Positions 43,816 to 56,163 of a stretch of DNA of 64,000 nt are shown here, piece after piece. The notes under the pieces were generated by a model that was given only the letters and a program-made list of their open reading frames with translations, did not search any database and had not been told where the DNA came from. Numbering within the stretch: position 1 is the stretch's first letter; every line of letters starts with the position of its first letter. Origin of the DNA: Echinometra lucunter (taxonomy: Eukaryota > Echinodermata > Echinoidea > Camarodonta > Echinometridae); assembly GCA_029962745.1 (NCBI GenBank), contig CM057158.1, positions 12,308,776-12,372,775 of the forward strand, in the 5' to 3' direction. The position numbers and the translations under genes are program-made.

Positions 43816-45485
43816 ATATAATTCTTCTTTACCACATTTCAGGCATGCACACATAAGAAGAAAACAGCTGTGCAATATCATTTATGAGCCAAGGGTCACT
43901 CTCCTCTTTACATTTTGTCCCTGGACCAAACCTGAATGTTTGGTGGGACAACCAGGAGAAATCCTGCAAACGTCCACACTACATGGGATTGCTGGGGAAA
44001 GTCCCATTAAGGCATGAGTGCATAATCTTTAGGTTCATCTATCCTCTAGGGCCTTATACTACATGTATATATTGTTACCTCTCCATTACATCGAACGGAG
44101 GATGGGGTTTGAATCTCTAGCCTGTCATCATGTGCACTCAACCACACAGCCTTCTGGATGTTTTCATTCCATGTCACTGTTTATACAACTCATGTTGTCT
44201 CTCACATCTGTCTCTCATATGCCCCGTTCATTCTCATCAGCGCACCTCGGTTTGATTATAAACACGTGCTACTTCAGCTAGATGGTTTGAAAATAAACAT
44301 AGTCCGTCACTGTAGATGTTCTGTAGACCATTATCCATGGCCTTGAGACAGTATGCACACCCTTTGTTTGTGTGTGTCCTGTTAAGCATCTCCTGATGTT
44401 TTCAAGAGTCTCTGTGTCTGTTCTGAACATGTTTGTCACTATCCCATGTGGAAAATGTTATGTAAATGTCTGCCTCTCAATGTCTGTATTCATCTATATA
44501 AAACATACCTTCTTCTCCTACTTTTGCTCCTTCCTGACAGGCCCATATGTCTTCTTACTTCAAATCTACTTTCTCCTTTCATATATGCAATATTATATTT
44601 GTATCATATTTTCCAAGAACTATATTCATATTCTAGTGTTATCAATACTTTATGTTAACATTTTCAGAATTCTTCTTCACCTGACTTGAATGTAAATGTA
44701 TTGCAAGTTGTTGAAAGAAAAACAAACAAACTTCAAAGCAAGATGTATTAATTTACAGAAATTTAGAAGAGGTTTGTTCTTTTGTTCTTTCTCCTGTTTT
44801 CAAGTCTCGTTTGGCAAACTACACAATGTGAAAGAATGTCTTAAGCCTGCTGTCTTTAGCTACCTATCATTTGTTTGGGACTCATTTCACAGAGTACTAT
44901 CTGAATGAATGAGGTGAAGGATTCACTGTCATTCAATATGATATCCATTAAGATATTAAATAATCATATGCTCAAGATCTTCACCTTGCTGCATCTGCAT
45001 ATTTTCGAGTCTTTATTGATGCCACTTTTCCTTTTATATCTCGAAGCCTTGGCCTCACACTCTCTTTTCCGTCTACCTCTTTTTCTCCTGAAGAAGGCCT
45101 GTACATCTTTGCTATTCTGACTTTGATTATACTAATTATACTTGTTATACCTGCCTCTTTCAGACGTTCCCCATTTATATTGCCCCTGTGTATTCTAATT
45201 TATCATCTTGTTCAGATATATTTGTCTTTTATATAACTTTGCCGACCATACCCCCCCCCCCCCCACTCTCTCTCTCTCTCACTTAGATATTCCTTTTTGG
45301 TGTACTTTTTCATTTGTATATTTTCTATCTCCACTGGTTATATACCACACATGGTTTCAACTTGGGATAATAAACCGGATCTGTGTGAACATGATGTCTC
45401 CGAACTTCCCATCTGCTAGCTAGAATATTACCAGCTGAGCTCAGATTATCACTACCATGTTACCCTAAAAAGTTGATTTAAAAAA
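43816..45485. other. no feature seen apart from C and CT runs
   Basis: T-rich DNA giving several hydrophobic pseudo-frames. A C run at 45251-45264 and (CT)n at 45267-45281. Confidence 0.4.
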
Positions 45486-45870
45486 GGCACTTTCACACCT
45501 ACCGATCAAGAAAAATACCTGTAAACTACAGGAACTTTTTCAGGCCCCCATATACCCAATAATTAATTCATGCTTTCAAACCTTCCTGAACAAGACCTTT
45601 ACAGGAAAGTTCTAGTAGTTATAAACATGTGCGTTAAGGTCCATAGAATTTCTCGTAATTTACTTTCACATTGTAAATATCCCTGCGACCTTGGAGAAAA
45701 TACATGGAATTTGAGAAAGTACCTATTAAACTACAGGTATTTTTCTTTAGGGATATTACGAGAACTTTCATTTCGCACTGACAAAATACCTGGTATTTTT
45801 TTTATCGTGGTAGAATACTGGATCAGAAAATACCAGGTATTTTTCCCGATTGGGTAGGTGTGAAAGCACC
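45486..45870. mobile_element. MITE with ~36-bp TIRs
   Basis: GGCACTTTCACACCTACCGA then TCAAGAAAAATACCTG is mirrored by CAGGTATTTTTCCCGATTGG then GTAGGTGTGAAAGCACC. The interior repeats ATACCTGTAAACTACAGG, CTACAGGTATTTTTC and AAATACCTGGTATTTT, several of them inverted. 385 bp, no transposase. Confidence 0.9.
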
Positions 45871-45888
45871 TAAAGTTTGTTAAAGCTC

Positions 45889-46385
45889 ATTGTACAGTTT
45901 TGGTAGCAAAAAGGAAATAGGCATGAAACTGTCTAAACATAGTCTCACATTGTTGTTCTTGAATGAAAAAATACAGTGCACTTGTGTGAGATCATGTGAT
46001 ATTCCATTCATGATTTCCGGTGAATTTTATTGTAAATATCTGAAAAGACATTTAAAAAAATATTGGCTACACTATATGCTACACTGGGACTTATCCAAGA
46101 CGATGGCTCCCTGTTCAAGAATCGTAGCACTTTGTGATGCTTGTCCCTGTACAGAACCCTCATGGATGTTACACGTGTGCAGGCACTGTGTGTGATGCAC
46201 GTCAGCATTGTTTTGAGGTTTACTCGCCCGGGGATCTAAAACAATTGTGCCTTTCATTTGTTTGATACTCTACTTGAGAAGGAAGAAAATACTTCACAGC
46301 ATCTTAGTTTGGCTAGTATCTTGCTATCTTTCATCTAAAAGGAAAGAAAAATCTGAGTTTTTGAGGGCTTTCGAAAACTCTATAC
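45889..46385 (+). mobile_element. ~500-bp TIR family C, copy 3
   Basis: Left end TGTACAGTTTTGGTAGCAAA, interior TAGTCTCACATTGTTGTTCT, GAGATCATGTGATATTCCAT, GCAGGCACTGTG and CACAGCATCTTAGTTTGGC. The right end (TTCGAAAACTCTATA) has diverged. It begins 18 bp after the preceding MITE ends. Confidence 0.85.
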
Positions 46386-48082
46386 TCGTCACATTTAGGT
46401 AGCAGCCACCAAAAGTTCATATTATGTGCTTGACATAGGCTACATTGTATGTACATCTGTATATGCTGCTAGATAATCCTCTGGCAGAACTTGCCGGGTT
46501 TGTTATGTTCCCACATGAACTAATGTCATTGTTAAACATTTGCTGTCGTCATGTTTTATGTTCCTGGAAAATAGATTAGTAGGTCTGTAGATTATTTTTC
46601 AAGGTAATTGATTTGAATACAATTAACAATATGCTGTGAAAAAGAAAGTAAATCGTCTGTGTAAACCTTCAAAATATTGGTCATGGTTTATCAACTTATT
46701 TTGCGATTACCAATCACTTGCATAACTGCAAATATGTCATTATACTAACTCCTAGCGTTCATTTCCTTCCTCTAATTAAATTGCTGTTTAAAGATAAATT
46801 TGATTGCTGGTCTTGCAATTTCATTGTGAAATTGACCATATCAAAGCAATTGCAAAAGGTTGATTTGATAAGTAGTAAGTAGTATTGGTCTATTTCCTGA
46901 TGTTTCAAAACCATCACATCGATAAGAGATCAGTCTTAATTGTTAAAAAGCACATGCACTGCAGCATACAGAGTGAGGTATATACAGGGTTCTCACTAGA
47001 AAAAAATCCACACACGGTTCCCACTCTGCGCAAAGCGTGGAAGTTACGGAAGTTTTACGGAATAACACCTAAAGTTAGGTGTGGCAGCAGTATATGCTAT
47101 AGTAAAAGGATGAAAAATACTTCTTGGTAAGCAGGAGTTGTCTACTAATGGCATCAAAGTAAAAATACATTGCCAAAAAGCAAAACAATCTGTGACATTT
47201 ATCATTATTGTTAGGAATATATACTCCAATATTTTTTTACCCTTGTTGCCACGCATGGTGCAGCAATTTCACACATGGTTCTTTCTTGTCTGAAACCCTT
47301 TACGCATGGTATTGGAACCATGGGTGTTATGTATTGGCGAGAACCATGGGTATATAAGACTATATGCAAATGTTCAGGAGGAACACTAGAGCTGTTTCTT
47401 GTCTTTTTTCGAATATTAAGGCATTTGAAGAAGCATTCTTTTCAGGGGGACATCTCTGCTATGATATTCTTCCATGCACTCATGAACAGGATGAGCTCAC
47501 AAATTATTTTTGAACCTTTCCAGAACTCCTGCTTCTCTTTAAACACATCCTTTGCAGATATATCCATGCAAAAATGCTAATTTTTAGACAGAAATTCCAC
47601 AGAAGCACGAACTACAACATAGGTCATTAGTTTCTTGGTTATTGATTATGATGAAACAGTAGCATGCATGAAAATAGGTGCTAGAAGTATCTACATGTAA
47701 GCTACAAAATTGATTTATATCACTAGAAAATGGCTAGTTCTCAAAATCTGTCATGGCAAGTTTATCAGTGATTCCAAAACGGGTGAGAAAAATTGCAAAT
47801 TCAGAATATTTTTCCAATCTGTGTTGTATCATTCGTGAAAGAGGTTTCAAAATGAGGTAGAATTCTATGTCAAGTAGTAAGACATACTCTCACCATCATA
47901 CACATTCGCAGATCATATACATAATTATCCGATCAATCAGGAGGGGACTTATCCAGTCAAAATTTTCTGCGACATTAGTCTAGACAGATGACCCAAGATA
48001 TGATATCAATTTCTTGAGAATTTCCAATTACATCTCCAAGACTCTAGAAATCATCGAGGCGAAATAGAAGATATCATCTTCT
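46386..48082. other. no firm feature
   Basis: AT-rich DNA. ATATACAGGGTTCTCAC at 46979 faces GGCGAGAACCATGGGTATAT at 47336, and GGTTCC and CGCATGGT motifs recur between, so a decayed TIR element is possible. The rest is featureless. Confidence 0.35.
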
Positions 48083-48135
48083 TGGAGCTAGAAGGGCGTT
48101 AACTTCTATCACTTTGTGTGGAGTTAATAGTGACG
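48083..48135. repeat. stem-loop family D, half copy
   Basis: TTGGAGCTAGAAGGGCGTTA then ACTTCTATCACTTTGTGTGG then AGTTAA matches the left arm and loop of the family. The right arm is lost after AGTTAA. Confidence 0.65.
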
Positions 48136-49585
48136 TTCACTCGACCATCCCTTAACCTGTTGGTTTCTAAACCTTAAAGGTAATCTTGTAGTTGCGGGTT
48201 GTGTGGATATATTCGAAGTTGAGATACTTTATTTTTTTAGCAATATGTTTAAAACCATGAGCAAGCTTATGGTTAACTCCAAACTACAAGTGCTTGCTTG
48301 TGTGATTAATCTGTTTGCTAGTCTGAAGACATAGACTCTGGTTTGATACTTAAGCATTTTTCCAAGTAAAAACGTTTGAGTTGAGCCTTACTTTACCAGT
48401 CTTTTGCTTATTCAAGGGCAGCTACGGCACAGGGAATATAGTAGTCTTACAGTCCAGACTCCTGTCACACACTTCAGTTGACAAGGATTTGAACCACCAA
48501 TCTATTCTGATGCAGCACAGACTACTGGCTTATAGTTTCAAAACTTTTGAGTTGTCGCTTCGGTCCTCGTCTTTAACCCCCCATTGCTGAAACTGTCAAG
48601 GTTTTGCTAACTTCAAGATTCAAAATTACAACGTCCTGTGCGAACATCGCTATTGTCCTTTTGCTTCTCAGCAAATGATATGTTAAGCCATTGATAATGA
48701 TTTTGGCATGAGTATTGCTAGTCCAGCGACAATCTTCTCAAATCAGGAGTTTATTCCTCTTGTCAAGCTTATCGTGTCAGGCTTGAGCAAGAAGGTGAAT
48801 CTCTGACTGGCTCCACCACTTCTATCAATTTGAAGAAAGACATTTTCATTTAAAGGAAAAGTCTTCTTTTCTATTACATTACTTTTACTCAATATTATTA
48901 TTATTGTTTGCTTCTGTAATTTACTCTTTAGAAAATAGTACATACCAGATCTCAGAATGGTGTACTGGTATTTATAGATATATGTGTACAGTGCTCTACT
49001 CTTAACATTTTTGATCGGAATTCCTAATTATATATACATGCATTGTTACTTGCTGATTAAAAATTGGATAGGAAATACTGTAAAATTTCATGCTGAGTCC
49101 TGAAAAAGTGTTAACTCTCCGAATGATATAAGTTCTGACACTCAATAGATTAGAATTTTGTGGAACTATGAACTTTCTGAAGTTAACTTTAATAGTTAAC
49201 ATTTACAACAACGAAAACATACACATTTATCCATTTGCCTTAGTGCTCAGAACAGATATTTGCAAATTACCTTTGTTGAAATGTCATTTTGGCGGTCATT
49301 TTCTCCACAATTACTGATATCATTATCATCATTCAGACAGAAAGAAGTTTCATTGGACTAAAAGAAAAGTTTATGATAGCATCTGGATTTTCTTGTATGT
49401 GACTGCCTGCATGAAATGTTGGATAGTAGCTTTAAGATGGAGTGCACCTGTAATAGTCATCAGAGTGAATTAAACATACCAGATATAATACTTTAGATCT
49501 GGTAGCCAGATGAAGTAAGCCTGGGGAATGGAACCAAACTTGATTGTCATCTCAGGCGCCCAAGCTACATCGATGGTTAGGGACT
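48136..49585. other. no feature seen
   Basis: AT-rich sequence without gene or repeat signals. Confidence 0.4.
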
Positions 49586-49992
49586 TTTTTCTTTCTTTAT
49601 CATCTCTCTTTCTCAATTTTTTTTACCACTTCTTCCTTGACTTCTATGTCTGTGTCAGTCTATCTGTCTGTTTGTATGTCTGTTTGTCAGTCTTTCCTTT
49701 ATTTTCTCACTGGGTTTCCCTTTTCTAGAAGCACTGTCAATTCCTTGTTTCCTAGTGAATTTGTAACCCATTATACCTTCTTTTCTCTGTATCTATATTG
49801 TCAATATTTATCTCTTACTTTCCCATATATTTCATGTATGATTCTCTTTGTGCCTTGGTCATTTTGTTTTTGTCTTGTTATCTCTTGACTGACTTTTCAT
49901 GTTGTATCATATATTTATTTATTTTTTCTTTTTTCTACTCTTTCTTTTCCCTCCCTCCATCCCTTCATTTCCCTCTTCTTTCTTTCTATCAG
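49586..49992. repeat. pyrimidine-rich low-complexity tract
   Basis: T/C-rich with TGTCTGTTTGT and CTTTCTTT runs, ending in TTTCTTTCTATCAG. This is acceptor-like and precedes the exon candidate at 50043. Confidence 0.75.
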
Positions 49993-50042
49993 GATGAATC
50001 ATATCCCTCTTCCTTGCTCTGTCTGTCCCATGACTGACGTCA

Positions 50043-50111
50043 GAAAGAAAATCAGATGAGGGTCTGGAAGCCATATGGGAGAAAGAATCTGCATCAGATT
50101 ACACCATCAAG
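50043..50111 (+). CDS. candidate exon with good donor
   Basis: Acceptors TTTCTATCAG (49992) and CTGACGTCAG (50042) precede an open frame rich in charged residues (KSDEGLEAIWEKESASDYTI) that ends at a strong donor ATCAAG|GTGAGC in phase 0. The coding frame contains a stop if the first acceptor is used, so the second is needed. It could join in phase to 57905-58022. No family is recognised. Confidence 0.25.
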
Positions 50112-50783
50112 GTGAGCTTGCTTGCCATAAAAATAGCGATTAAATCAAAGTTGTGACCAATCAAAAGTCATATTGTGCAGGCTTATTATCGACCAAGTAG
50201 ACTATACCCTTCAATCTCAAAGCTCTAACAAAAAATAGATATTAAGTCTAAGTTAGGTTACAAAGTTCTGTTTATCAAGCAAACTTTTCCCTTCAAAACG
50301 GTTACAGGAATTTTTGTTGTTTTTATGAAGCAACGAATCTGTGCGCAGTGTGCAGAAACGTGAATTGGAGGAAAATGCAATTGTAGATTAAGGTGTTTTT
50401 CAATAACGGAATTTGCTCTCCTTACATAATTTCATGTATAGATATATATACATTATGACTTTGACTTTTAAATGGTATATATTGCCATGTACATTGATAC
50501 AGAATAAGAAAGCACTGGCCATTCAAACTGGATTTGATGGTTCGTAAAATCGTTTTCCCCAACGCATGTTTCGGTGCACGTAGTCAGATATGCCCGTTCG
50601 GAAAAACGATGACGAAATATAGGCATTTAATTTCAGTAAAGACCAGGCGAAATGTTGATTATGGAAACTTTTTCCATGAAGCTGACTATACTCCTCAAAG
50701 CTGTTAATAAGAAGTAGTGATTTAAAGTCATGACCAATAAAAAAAAGCCCAATTGTACAGCCTATTATAAAAACTAGGGTTAA
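50112..50783. other. no feature seen
   Basis: AT-rich sequence. Confidence 0.4.
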
Positions 50784-51272
50784 AGGCATTGGCTAACATT
50801 GTTATGATTTAAAAAAAATCTCATTTTGTTACTTAAAAATGGGATAAACATTGGGGTTATAGTGTAAAAATACCAATGTGAAAGTTTCAGAGCATAATAT
50901 CCACGGGAAGTATTTTTAAATATAAGAAATGTGAACCAATGTTTGAAAAATATACGAGGGTCGGTTGCATAGACCCAACGTAAGGAGTGCGCATGCGCAC
51001 ATGACTCAACGGACCGCACTGTGTGTATTGACGTATCATGCGGCGGAAGGCAAGTAACGGTATTTTTGAATTCTGCGCAAACGGTCCTTTTAGTTCAGTG
51101 TCTCTCGAGACGAAAGCTAATAAAATCGCGGTTTGCGTCTAACTTACAGCTTTTCCTTCCAAATTATGGTTGATTTCAGGGTTTTTGAGTATAAATACAA
51201 GTACTCATACACATGTTTCATCTTAGTTTGAGAATTTTTTAAATCAGCTGCTCACAAAGTTAGCCAATGCCT
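50784..51272. mobile_element. Kolobok/T2-like TTAA element (489 bp)
   Basis: TTAA at 50780-50783 and 51273-51276 flanks inverted ends AGGCATTGGCTAACATTG / AAGTTAGCCAATGCCT. The outer motif TTAAAGG is the one described for T2-type Kolobok MITEs in Xenopus. The interior is CpG-richer (GTGCGCATGCGCAC at 50988, a perfect palindrome). No transposase. Confidence 0.8.
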
Positions 51273-51631
51273 TTAACTTGAAAGTTAATTGTCTTAATAC
51301 ATGGTATTGTATTTCTATTTCAAGTGAAACTGGCTCAAAATGAGGACTCTTTGTTTTTGTAAATCTTTTTTTTAAATATTGATTTTCAATAATTTTCAAT
51401 ATTTTATCATATGATAGGTGCATTTGTGTTTTTTTTTTTGACCAGTAAAAATGAATATTCTGTATACAAGCACAAGCAGAAAATGTGTGAAAAGGATACT
51501 TTTTGCTGGTTAAGGTGTGTCACACACTCAATGCGTTTAGGGTGTCAAATAGGCTGAAAAATTTGGGAAAAGGGTATGTTTATTGAGCTTATTAGTATGC
51601 AGTTAGGATATATTTTTCCTCATTATTAGTC
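51273..51631. other. no feature seen
   Basis: AT-rich spacer between two TIR elements. Confidence 0.4.
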
Positions 51632-52433
51632 TGGGGTGGTATTCTGAGACTGTTTTAACTCTGTTTTAAGTCTGTTTTGGCAAATCGGTATTCTGAACAC
51701 CGTTTTATCTCTGTTTTAACTTTTGTTTTAACTTTTGTTTTATCTTTCTAACTGCGCATTTTAATTTGCATGCTTGGAGAAATCGTGCGCAAGCGCGTAC
51801 AAAATGCCATATGCAATAACACGGTATTCTGAAGACCGTTTTATCATTTTAACTTTTTCCACTGGACACTTCATGCTCATGAGATAAAACAGGGTGGGAG
51901 GTGTTTTAACTTTGTATGTGGTATGTCATGGCGGCAATTTTTCTCGCTCATTGTGTTTTTGGTTGCAATGAGGGGGATAACGAGATCCAGTAAACCTTTC
52001 TGATATTCCAAAACAACATTTCGAGAGAAATTTTGCCTCGCGTGGAGAAATTTGGCAATTGTCTGTGATAATATCAGAGATGATTTGCACAACTTATTAG
52101 TCACATCATCGCATCAGTTAATTCAAGCAAGAAACTAAGCGCAAAATAATGTGCTCATTTACAACGCAAATATAAGTTCACGCATTTCACGCACCCCCTT
52201 CCCCAGGGGGCGATCTTATTGGCTGAATCATCTTAGAACCATCTCTTACGACTTTCCCTATTGGATGATATTTTTGTGGTGGGTGTGGCTTTGATGACTT
52301 ACAACACCGTTAAAACAGTTCCCAGAATACCGTTTAAAGACTGTTTTAGCAGTGTTGTAAGTCGGTGACTTAAAACAGAAGTTACAACAGAACTTAAAAC
52401 ACAGTTAAAACGGTGTTCAGAATACCACCCCTG
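51632..52433. mobile_element. TIR element GGGGTGGTATTCTGA with subterminal repeats
   Basis: Ends GGGGTGGTATTCTGAGACTG and CAGAATACCACCCC are inverted matches. Left-side GGTATTCTGARSACCGTTTTA occurs three times (about 51638, 51689, 51824), and the right side has inverted AGAATACCGTTTAAAGACTG and repeated RTTTTAACNSYGTTTTAA blocks. Such subterminal repeats usually serve as transposase binding sites. The ~800-bp interior has no transposase frame. Confidence 0.85.
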
Positions 52434-53219
52434 GACTTTGCAAAGCCTCAAATTGCGTGGATCTCTTCTGATAACAAAAAGAAAGTGACAGATACCTTTT
52501 TCGGGGGAAAGCACTTCTCAATCCTTTTTAGCTCAATACCCACTTTTAAGCCCACCAAAGGTGGCATATCGGCACATTAGCTGGGAGGGGGGAAGGGGTA
52601 AAACGGTCATGGTGATAAATGCAAGACATTTTGAAGGTGGAAAAAAGTAGGATCTTGGCTTGAGTGGGAATACCCCATCAACAAGTGCATGCATGCATAT
52701 ATCTATGATGTTCTGACCTTTGAACAACCAGGGACTATGCCACATAGTCCCTGGCGCAACGAATTCTAAGAAATTCTTCAGCGATTTAGAATGAGCCAGC
52801 CACAGTATGGATATAATATTTGTCTTCAAGTTTAAGGAACTTCATGGAAATTTGCCACATGATGACCTTTTCAACTCTCCTGGCTATGAGGATGGATTTA
52901 ATGGTACCTTTGTCAAAGCAATTTTGCCCATTAACCAATGGCCTCATGAGCTGTACTATCATACAATGGAGGGTACTTCTAAGGAAGTCTCTCTGTTTGG
53001 CTCATTATCGGAGGAGGGTTCTGGACCCATGAGACCCTATCTTAATCGCTCACCGGTATCCACAGAATATACAAGGGGGTAACAATTTGTTAGTTATTTG
53101 GTCCGGACTTGTTGGTTATTCGTGATCCTGCGGGGGGGCTGGCTGGTGTGTTGGGATCAGAATATTGGGATAATGCAAGTGAATATGAATGGACAAATGT
53201 GAACAAGCATATAGGGAGA
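52434..53219. other. no firm feature; 91-codon ORF at 52807
   Basis: An ORF at 52807-53082 (+) has mixed composition and overlaps a second open frame. No splice, promoter or homology evidence supports either. Confidence 0.3.
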
Positions 53220-53330
53220 GGGGTAGTAGAGAGTGGACAGAGAGGGAGGAGGGAAGATAGAGAATGAGAACGAGAGAGGAAGGGGGAGGAAGAGAGAAAG
53301 AGAGAGAGAAGAGGTGGGGTGGGGAGAGGA
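53220..53330. repeat. GA-rich low-complexity tract
   Basis: GAGAGAGG/GGGAGGA-rich purine tract. Confidence 0.85.
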
Positions 53331-53576
53331 AGGCTTTCACACATGCATTTTCTGCTTGTGTATGTAGCTTGTTGCATTCAAGAATATGATCCTAGGTCTA
53401 CATCTACAGAAGATGTAATGAGATATTTGGTCTCCTACTGCTCTACATAAATATTGCAATAGACACATTAAGGCTTGTGCACTGTAACATAAAAATCAAT
53501 TGACAATAAATCTGTTCTGTAAAATCTGTGGTGTGTGTCCATTCTTACTATGTTTGGTAACGTGTGAAAACTCATG

Positions 53577-54040
53577 TTCGGTGTTGATATAGCAAGAAGG
53601 AAATTGGCTTAAAACTGATTTAATATACATATTCTCACACTTTCTGCCTTGCGCAAAAAGATGTGCATGAGATCATGTGATATTTCATTTTTGATCTCCT
53701 GTGAATTTTTGTGTAAATGTCTGAAATGAAGGCAATACAAAGGCTGCACTCAGCCCTAAGCTGCGACCCATAAGCTCTACACACAACGATCACAAGCACT
53801 TCCTTGCACTTGTCGCAGAAACAGAACCTGTGTTGGTTTTAACATCTGCAGGCACTGTGTGATTTTACATCACTGATCCAAGATCAAAAATATTTTTTTG
53901 CCTGGCATTTGTTTAACATTCAACTTAAGCAGGAAAAAAACTTTGCAGCATCATAGTTTTTCTTTTGTCTTGCTACTGACGAGCTGAAAGCAAAGAAATT
54001 TGATGAATAGTTTTTGAAGCCTTCCAAAGCTGCATCTTTC
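53577..54040 (+). mobile_element. ~500-bp TIR family C, copy 4
   Basis: Both termini have diverged (left GTTGATATAGCAAGAAGGAA, right CCTTCCAAAGCTGCATC), but the interior matches family C (TTCTCACACTTTCTGCCTT, GAGATCATGTGATATTTCAT, GCAGGCACTGTGTGAT, ATCAAAAATATTTTTTTGCC, GCAGCATCATAGTTTTTCTT). Confidence 0.8.
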
Positions 54041-54189
54041 TGTTATATGAAATTGATTGTTAATTGCTAGTGATTGTAAGGATATTATCATTACTAATTG
54101 AAGGAGATCAGATTATTTTGGGGGAGACACAATGATTTATAACTTCTTATGTGACAGGGCTTAGACAGAAGTCATAGATATCTTTGATT

Positions 54190-54560
54190 ATTTTTTTTTC
54201 ATAATCACCTTTATTGATTTCAAACAAAGGGAAACAAACATAAAAAGTCCAGGTTACATGTTTCTATGGGAACATTGTACAGGACTGTGGGTAAAACGAA
54301 GAGCATGATCACAAAACATAGTACTTACATCATAAAACATATACATAAAATACATCAAACATATTTAAGCAAATTGAGACATAGTGAGGGTAAAAACTAG
54401 ACCAAGAATGAAGGTAAAATGGGGAAAATGCAGTAAGTAACATATAGACTTAATAATAAATTGATGCTGATGTTTTCCCAACGAAGAAGTAGCTGAGTGT
54501 ACCTGAAGAAAATGGAGATTTAGAGCATGTTGTAGGATATTAGTATGGTGCATGTTCCAG
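54190..54560 (-). mobile_element. possible retrocopy 3' end with poly(A)
   Basis: On the minus strand, AATAAAGGTGATTATG is followed by nine A residues, i.e. a polyadenylation signal about 12 nt before an A tract. The upstream (rightward) ~350 bp is A/T-rich without a frame. It may be the 3' end of a LINE or processed transcript, or chance. Confidence 0.35.
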
Positions 54561-55310
54561 AGAATGTTTCAGCGCTGAATACCTTCAGAGCAATTTATTC
54601 ATGGAGGTAGGATATATGGCGAAACAAAGGACTACCCTCCATGTGTATTAATGAGAATATTGCCCACATAGAGCTCAGGTAAAGCTATCATATTATAAAA
54701 TTCAATTACCACTGCAGATGAATTTTGAATAACCTGCTAAAAATTGGTTGATCTTTTCACAGCATGGTGTTATTTGAGGAAAGTGCTGACATGCTAACTC
54801 TCTACCAATGCTTGATTGGGATAACAGTCGCAATGGAAGGAAGGGAAATAATACAAAGTTTCACCGCTGACTGAATAAGAGTTAGATTGCAAAACGCTTA
54901 TCGCACCAAGTCATCACTTAAATTACTTTCCCCTTTACCCAAAAGGCCATGTAACTGTTCTGGCAGTTGGCTTATTTTGGTTTTAGTTTATATCCTGTGT
55001 TGTTATTAATTAATTTGGCTGAATAATGTAGGCCTACTGAATAAGGAAACAGGAAGCCTATACTGCAGATGCTGGCTAGAGTTACCGATAGCTTAAACCC
55101 TAGCCTCCCTCCTTCTTCACCAAATTAAGGATGGGAGATATGGATGGGTGAGGGAGCCTCAGCATAATAAATTGTTTTTTTTTTCTTCTTTGGAAGTATA
55201 CCTACTTCATTTACTTGTGCATCTCTGAAATTATTATCACCAGTGCTTTATTCCATTCATGACAAGAATAATTTGAAGCCTTATTTGATCAACTTTTTCT
55301 ATCCAAATTG
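54561..55310. other. no feature seen
   Basis: AT-rich sequence. Confidence 0.4.
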
Positions 55311-55360
55311 GCAATTTTCTTTTTGTTGCCACAATTTTCTTTTTATTGCCACATTTTTCT
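55311..55360. repeat. 22-bp tandem repeat
   Basis: CAATTTTCTTTTTGTTGCCA recurs as CAATTTTCTTTTTATTGCCA, with a partial third unit. Confidence 0.9.
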
Positions 55361-55702
55361 TATAAAAGCTGTGTATCTGAAAGGAATATAAATTGAAAGA
55401 AAGTTTAGAAGTCAATAATTTACCAGATTGCATAGAAAAGCAGTGATTTTGAACTACCTTTCCTGTTGCCAGTTCAAGAATTTTAGTGCTTTTTATTTTC
55501 CTATAAACATTTTTAGCACGAAATGACAAATATGCAACCTAAAAAATGCCCAGCATGTGTAGAATTTTTTTGCTCATGTATTCAGTATGTTTTAATGGGT
55601 TCTGTATCCAAAGTTATAGGGCCAAGCCACATAATGTGGAATTCTCTCATGAAAATGGGTTCACAACAGAACATCACAGTGTTTTTATGTTTTTAATACA
55701 GC

Positions 55703-56163
55703 TCATGTACAGTTTTGGTAGCAAAAAGGAAATTGGTACGAAAGTTGTTAAATATATTCTCAATTTTTTCTGCCGTGCATAAAAAGATATGTCTGAGAGA
55801 CCGTGTGCTATTCCATTCATGATTGAGGTGAATTTTAGTGCAAATGACTGACAAAAACGCAATAGAATGGTAACACTCTGCCCTATGCTTGAATCCCTGC
55901 ACACCGATGGCTCCCTGCACAACATGCTTTGTTGTGCTTATTGCACAGTAGACATCTCATCGGTTTTACACATGTCAGTGCAGGCAATAAGTAATGCATG
56001 TAAATGTTCTTTCGATCATGGCCCAGTGATCAAAAGGATTTCTCGCCTCTCATTTCCTTGATATTCAACTTCAGGGGGAAAAAAACTTCATGGCATCTTA
56101 CTAAGCAGCTAGTAAAACCAAAAGAATTTGACAATTTTTGATGGCCTACCAAACTGTACATAA
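55703..56163 (+). mobile_element. ~500-bp TIR family C, copy 5
   Basis: Left end CATGTACAGTTTTGGTAGCA and right end GGCCTACCAAACTGTACATA are clear inverted matches. Shared interior: GTGCTATTCCATTCATGATT, GTGAATTTTAGTGCAAATG, GATCAAAAGGATTTCTCGCC and CATGGCATCTTA. Confidence 0.85.

Noticed and set aside
46979..47355. TIR element with GGTTCTC ends
   Set aside because: Only about 13 scattered positions match between the ends, and no second copy was seen.
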